Shown here: positions 60,826 to 64,000 of the stretch, piece after piece
Layout of the letters: the number at the start of each line of letters is the position of its first letter
How positions within the stretch are numbered: the first letter of the stretch is position 1
Source: Sialis fuliginosa
Lineage: Eukaryota > Arthropoda > Insecta > Megaloptera > Sialidae
Length of the DNA: 64,000 nt
Direction of reading: 5' to 3'
Assembly (NCBI GenBank): GCA_961205875.1
Contig: OY540810.1
Location: 16,616,001 to 16,680,000 of the forward strand
Notes under the pieces: generated by a model
The model's database searches: none
What the model was told of the DNA's origin: nothing
What the model saw: only the letters and a program-made list of their open reading frames with translations
Translations under genes and position numbers: made by a program

Positions 60826-62055
60826 CTACATTTCAATCTCTCCCATATAAATTTGTTTATCACTAGACACAGAAACTATAATAGGTTCTTTTTTATGAAA
60901 ATCCACATCATTCACTGATCCGTTATGGCCAGGTAACTTGTACAGAATCCTCCTGCTCGTCGTATCCCAGATATACAAAAACTTATCTGCAGAGCCTGCG
61001 CTGACTTTGGAGCCATCCGGGGCCCATGCACACCTCAACAAATTCTTCTCGAAGTTATGCTGATGTCCCGTAAATACTTTAACGCATCTTTCTTGCGGTG
61101 CATAAGGTCTGACATCCCAAATACGTAATGTGTTATCCATTGAATTTGAAAGTAAGTAAGAACCATCAGGACTGAGTGAAAGTCCGGTAATTGTATCCGT
61201 GTGACCTTTTAACGAGTAGAGTATTTCATTTTTCCGCAAGTCCCATACTTTGATATCATTATCGATACCGCCTGAAATGACTTGTTCGGCTGTATCATTG
61301 AAGGTCACTGCAGTCACTTGGTATGAGGTATTCAGCGTTGATATACAGTGGCGTTTGCGGGAATCCCAGATGCGAACTGTTGAGTCATCGCTACCCGAAA
61401 CAATAAGTTGAGGACCTCTACGTGCACCTGCAAAATTAAACAATAAAGATTTTTTTCTACACTGAAAATATCAACTAAAATTACCTTGTATTGTATTGAC
61501 AAATGCAGAATGGCCTTTGAATTTTTTTATTCTCTGTCCTGTCGGAACATCCCAAATAGCTACGGTATGATCGGTACTCCCGGTGTATATATTCCCGCCA
61601 TCAGGTGAAAAATGTAGTTCCATTACCGCGCCAGTGTGACCGGTCATTAACGAAATATTTTCACATTCTCCATACACTGACCACATAACTGAAATTAAAT
61701 AATTGATAAATAACGTGTTTGTACCGATAGAATTATACATGTACTTACAAATTTTTCTATCGAAACCAGCTGATGCTAAGTATTGTCCATCAGGATGAAA
61801 TTCAACAGTGAATATGTCGCCCTCGTGCCCTTCTAATAGCATTATTGGTGAGAACAAATTAGAAGTTCTTGTTGTAAACTGAAAGAGAATTTTTAATAAC
61901 GTTTTTGTAGGTTAGATATAACTATGTATAAAACTTACTTGTCCTACAATAGCTTTTTCGCGAGAATTTGAAAGTACCAATTCATTCCTTGCTTTTTTAG
62001 AAGATTGGACTACTGCATAGTCGTCGTTTTTCCGCTTATAGTCATTTATAGGCAT
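60826..62055 (-). CDS. SNRNP40: U5 snRNP 40 kDa protein (WD40)
   Basis: Four exons (62055-61939, 61878-61749, 61688-61485, 61427-60826) encode 350 residues, close to the human 357. A basic N-terminal tail (MPINDYKRKNDD...KKARNELVL) precedes seven WD40 repeats forming one propeller: LEGHEGDIFTVEFHPDGQYLASAGFDR, MTGHTGAVMELHFS, the ARRGPQLIVSGSDD repeat, VISGGIDNDIKVWDLR, GHTDTITGLSLSPDGSYLLSN, the family-specific FEKNLLRCAWAPDGSKVSAGSAD and LPGHNGSVNDVDFH. The NFEKNLLRC and WDTTSRRILYKLPGH phrases are diagnostic. The protein is a U5 snRNP component that contacts PRP8 in the spliceosome nucleus. It is divergent from CDK1 with 810 bp between start codons. Confidence 0.97.
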
Positions 62056-62865
62056 TGTAAAAATTTGTTATTAATTTTATAAGTGCTAAAAGTCTTCAAC
62101 AACAAAATTAAATGACAGATCTACTGTTCGCTATGTTCACATAGTTTACAATACAAACCATAACTTTCAGGTAACTAAATACCCTAAAACTCATATTAAA
62201 TGAAACAATATTTAATTAATAATAATTTTAGAAAACTTATTTGAATAATCTATAAATTTTAGTTATAAAAATAATTCATTTTCCTTATAAATAAATATAT
62301 TTTGTAAAACATAAAATGCGGGAATAATTATTTGGGGATAATCAAATACTTGATGTTTACAATTTCCGTTGCTGTTTGTTATCTGAAGGTTCAGGTGTAT
62401 AATTAATTTTAAAAAGTTTAGTAGCTAACGTTAACTAATTTTTGTTTTAAACGTAAAAATAATCGTTTTCTTTGATTTCGTAAGTTGCTTTTTACATTGT
62501 GTGATGATTAATGAAATAGTATTCTTCAATACGTACTATTATATTATACTAAATTCGCAAATTTATTTGTGAACTAATATGTTGAATACAAATTAACGGT
62601 CATTCACATTTGCGTTTGCATTTTCTATTTTAAATTAAATTATATCTAATCATTTTATTTTTCACTTAATTTCATATAATAATTGTAATAACTAAGTGGT
62701 TTAATAAACTGTAACAACTTTGTTTTATACAAAATATAAAGTTTTAATTAGTTTTTGAAAACTGTTAAAAATGTGTACCTGCCAAAACAAAATAATTTTG
62801 TTGTATATTAATTTTTATTTTCACACATAAATAAACAATATTTTGTAGAGATAACACATAAAAAA
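62056..62865. promoter_or_regulatory. Bidirectional promoter region SNRNP40/CDK1
   Basis: 810 bp between divergent start codons with no other gene. Very AT-rich. CCGTTG (near 62367; reverse CAACGG, a Myb-type core) and TTTGAA (near 62754, resembling the CHR cell-cycle element) are present, but such short words are expected by chance here. Confidence 0.4.
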
Positions 62866-63936
62866 ATGGAAGATTACTTAAAAATTGAGAAAATTGGTGA
62901 AGGAACTTACGGAGTGGTATATAAAGCGAAAAATAAGAAGACTGGAACGTATGTTGCAATGAAAAAAATACGCTTGGAATCAGATGACGAGGGAATTCCA
63001 TCTACTGCCATTAGGTAAATTAATTGTATTTATTCTTCCATTGTTATAGTTAATGGTGTTGATAATTTATAGGGAAATATCACTTTTACGTGAATTACAA
63101 CATCCAAACATCGTTACCTTGGAAGATGTTTTGATGGAAGAAAATCGACTTTATTTAATATTTGAATTTCTCTGTATGGATTTAAAAAAATATATGGACA
63201 GTTTGGGGACAAACAATATGATTGATAGAAGTTTAGTGAAGAGTTATTTATATCAAATAACAAATGCTGTTTTGTTTTGTCACAAACGAAGAATTCTGCA
63301 TCGTGATCTGAAACCACAAAACTTGCTTATAGATAAAAATGGAGTTATTAAGGTAAATGTTCATATAAAAACAAAATTGCACAAGAAATAAATAATATTA
63401 AATACAGGTTGCGGATTTTGGTCTGGGTCGAGCGTTTGGCGTTCCAGTTAGAGTTTACACTCATGAAGTGGTAACGTTATGGTACCGAGCTCCCGAAGTC
63501 CTACTGGGTGCTCAACGTTACTCTTGTCCAGTCGATATATGGTCTATTGGATGCATCTTTTCAGAAATGGCTACACGTAAACCACTCTTCCAGGGTGATT
63601 CAGAAATCGATCAACTGTTCAGAATATTCAGGTAACGTTTTACAATTTTTTTTTTCGCGAAATCAATTGTATTGGCATATGAATAATTTCAGAGTTTTGA
63701 AAACACCGACGGAAGAGATTTGGCCGGGAGTTACTGCATTACCAGATTATAAGGCAACGTTCCCAAACTGGACAAAGGATAATTTGAATTCTCAGGTGAA
63801 GAACTTATGTAAAGACGGGCTAGATTTAATAAGGAAAATGTTAGTTTACGATCCTGCTCAACGCATTAACGCAAGAGACGCCTTGAAACATTCGTATTTC
63901 GATGATTTGGATAGGTCTATATTACCTTGCGTCTAA
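62866..63936 (+). CDS. CDK1: Cyclin-dependent kinase 1 (Cdc2)
   Basis: Four exons (62866-63014, 63073-63352, 63408-63631, 63693-63936) encode 298 residues, as for CDK1 orthologues (about 297). Visible are the glycine loop GEGTYG (11-16) with inhibitory-site T14 and Y15, K33, the diagnostic PSTAIR helix (45-50, split by intron 1), [11 protein letters not shown] (146-148), the activation loop with T161 ([14 protein letters not shown]) and [12 protein letters not shown] near the CKS-binding region. It is the mitotic Ser/Thr kinase activated by cyclins A and B, acting in nucleus and cytoplasm. PSTAIR with the MEDY start and [16 protein letters not shown] favours CDK1 over CDK2 and CDK3. Introns are 55-61 nt. 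An AATAAA overlaps the stop codon. Confidence 0.98.
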
Positions 63937-63940
63937 TAAA
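63935..63940 (+). promoter_or_regulatory. AATAAA overlapping the CDK1 stop codon
   Basis: The stop TAA (63934-63936) runs into AATAAA at 63935-63940. If used, the 3' UTR would be only about 15-30 nt. No other AATAAA is seen before the window ends at 64000. Confidence 0.4.
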
Positions 63941-64000
63941 AACACGTTCATGTAATTTATAAAGTATTATCCATTATTATAATTATTGTTGTTAAACTAA

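Overview
The window is a stretch of an AT-rich, intron-bearing animal genome, almost certainly an insect. Six protein-coding genes can be read through canonical splice sites, long stretches consist of transposon debris, and there are no bacterial-style operons. Gene content (Cdk1 with fly-like activation-segment wording, a complete UHRF1, short 50-80 nt ancestral introns) points to an arthropod that keeps the maintenance DNA-methylation machinery, so not a dipteran. A hemipteran is my best guess, but the order cannot be fixed from sequence alone. No tRNA, rRNA or CRISPR array was found.

Layout. 1-16672: no recognisable exon, only interspersed repeats (hAT MITE, Helitron-like ends, foldback elements, a dispersed ~700 bp family). 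16673-35051 (+): seven GC-rich exons forming the C-terminal ~780 residues of a large secreted EGF/laminin-G protein of the agrin/pikachurin/perlecan type; its 5' part lies upstream of the window or was missed. Its introns hold many transposons, including a 4.8 kb inverted-repeat (foldback) element flanked by a perfect 8 bp target-site duplication. 35052-46035: ~11 kb with no gene, made of MITEs and foldbacks.

46036-63936 is a compact five-gene block: UHRF1 (-), BRAP (+), DHX36 (+), SNRNP40 (-), CDK1 (+). UHRF1/BRAP and SNRNP40/CDK1 are head-to-head pairs with likely shared promoters; DHX36/SNRNP40 are tail-to-tail. The products are UHRF1 (hemimethylated CpG reader and E3 ligase), BRAP (RING/UBP-zinc-finger E3 ligase of Ras-MAPK scaffolding), DHX36 (G-quadruplex DEAH helicase), SNRNP40 (U5 snRNP WD40 subunit) and CDK1 (mitotic kinase). 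They are housekeeping or cell-cycle genes, not one pathway; UHRF1 and CDK1 are both proliferation-linked. All five reading frames are intact across every exon junction.

The strongest unusual signals are the 4.8 kb foldback element in a laminin-G gene intron, a 0.75 kb element packed with GTATAC/GTGTAAAC words inside a DHX36 intron that is itself almost entirely transposon, a likely GC-AG intron in BRAP, an E2F-like site between UHRF1 and BRAP, and a candidate glycosaminoglycan-attachment loop inserted in one EGF domain.
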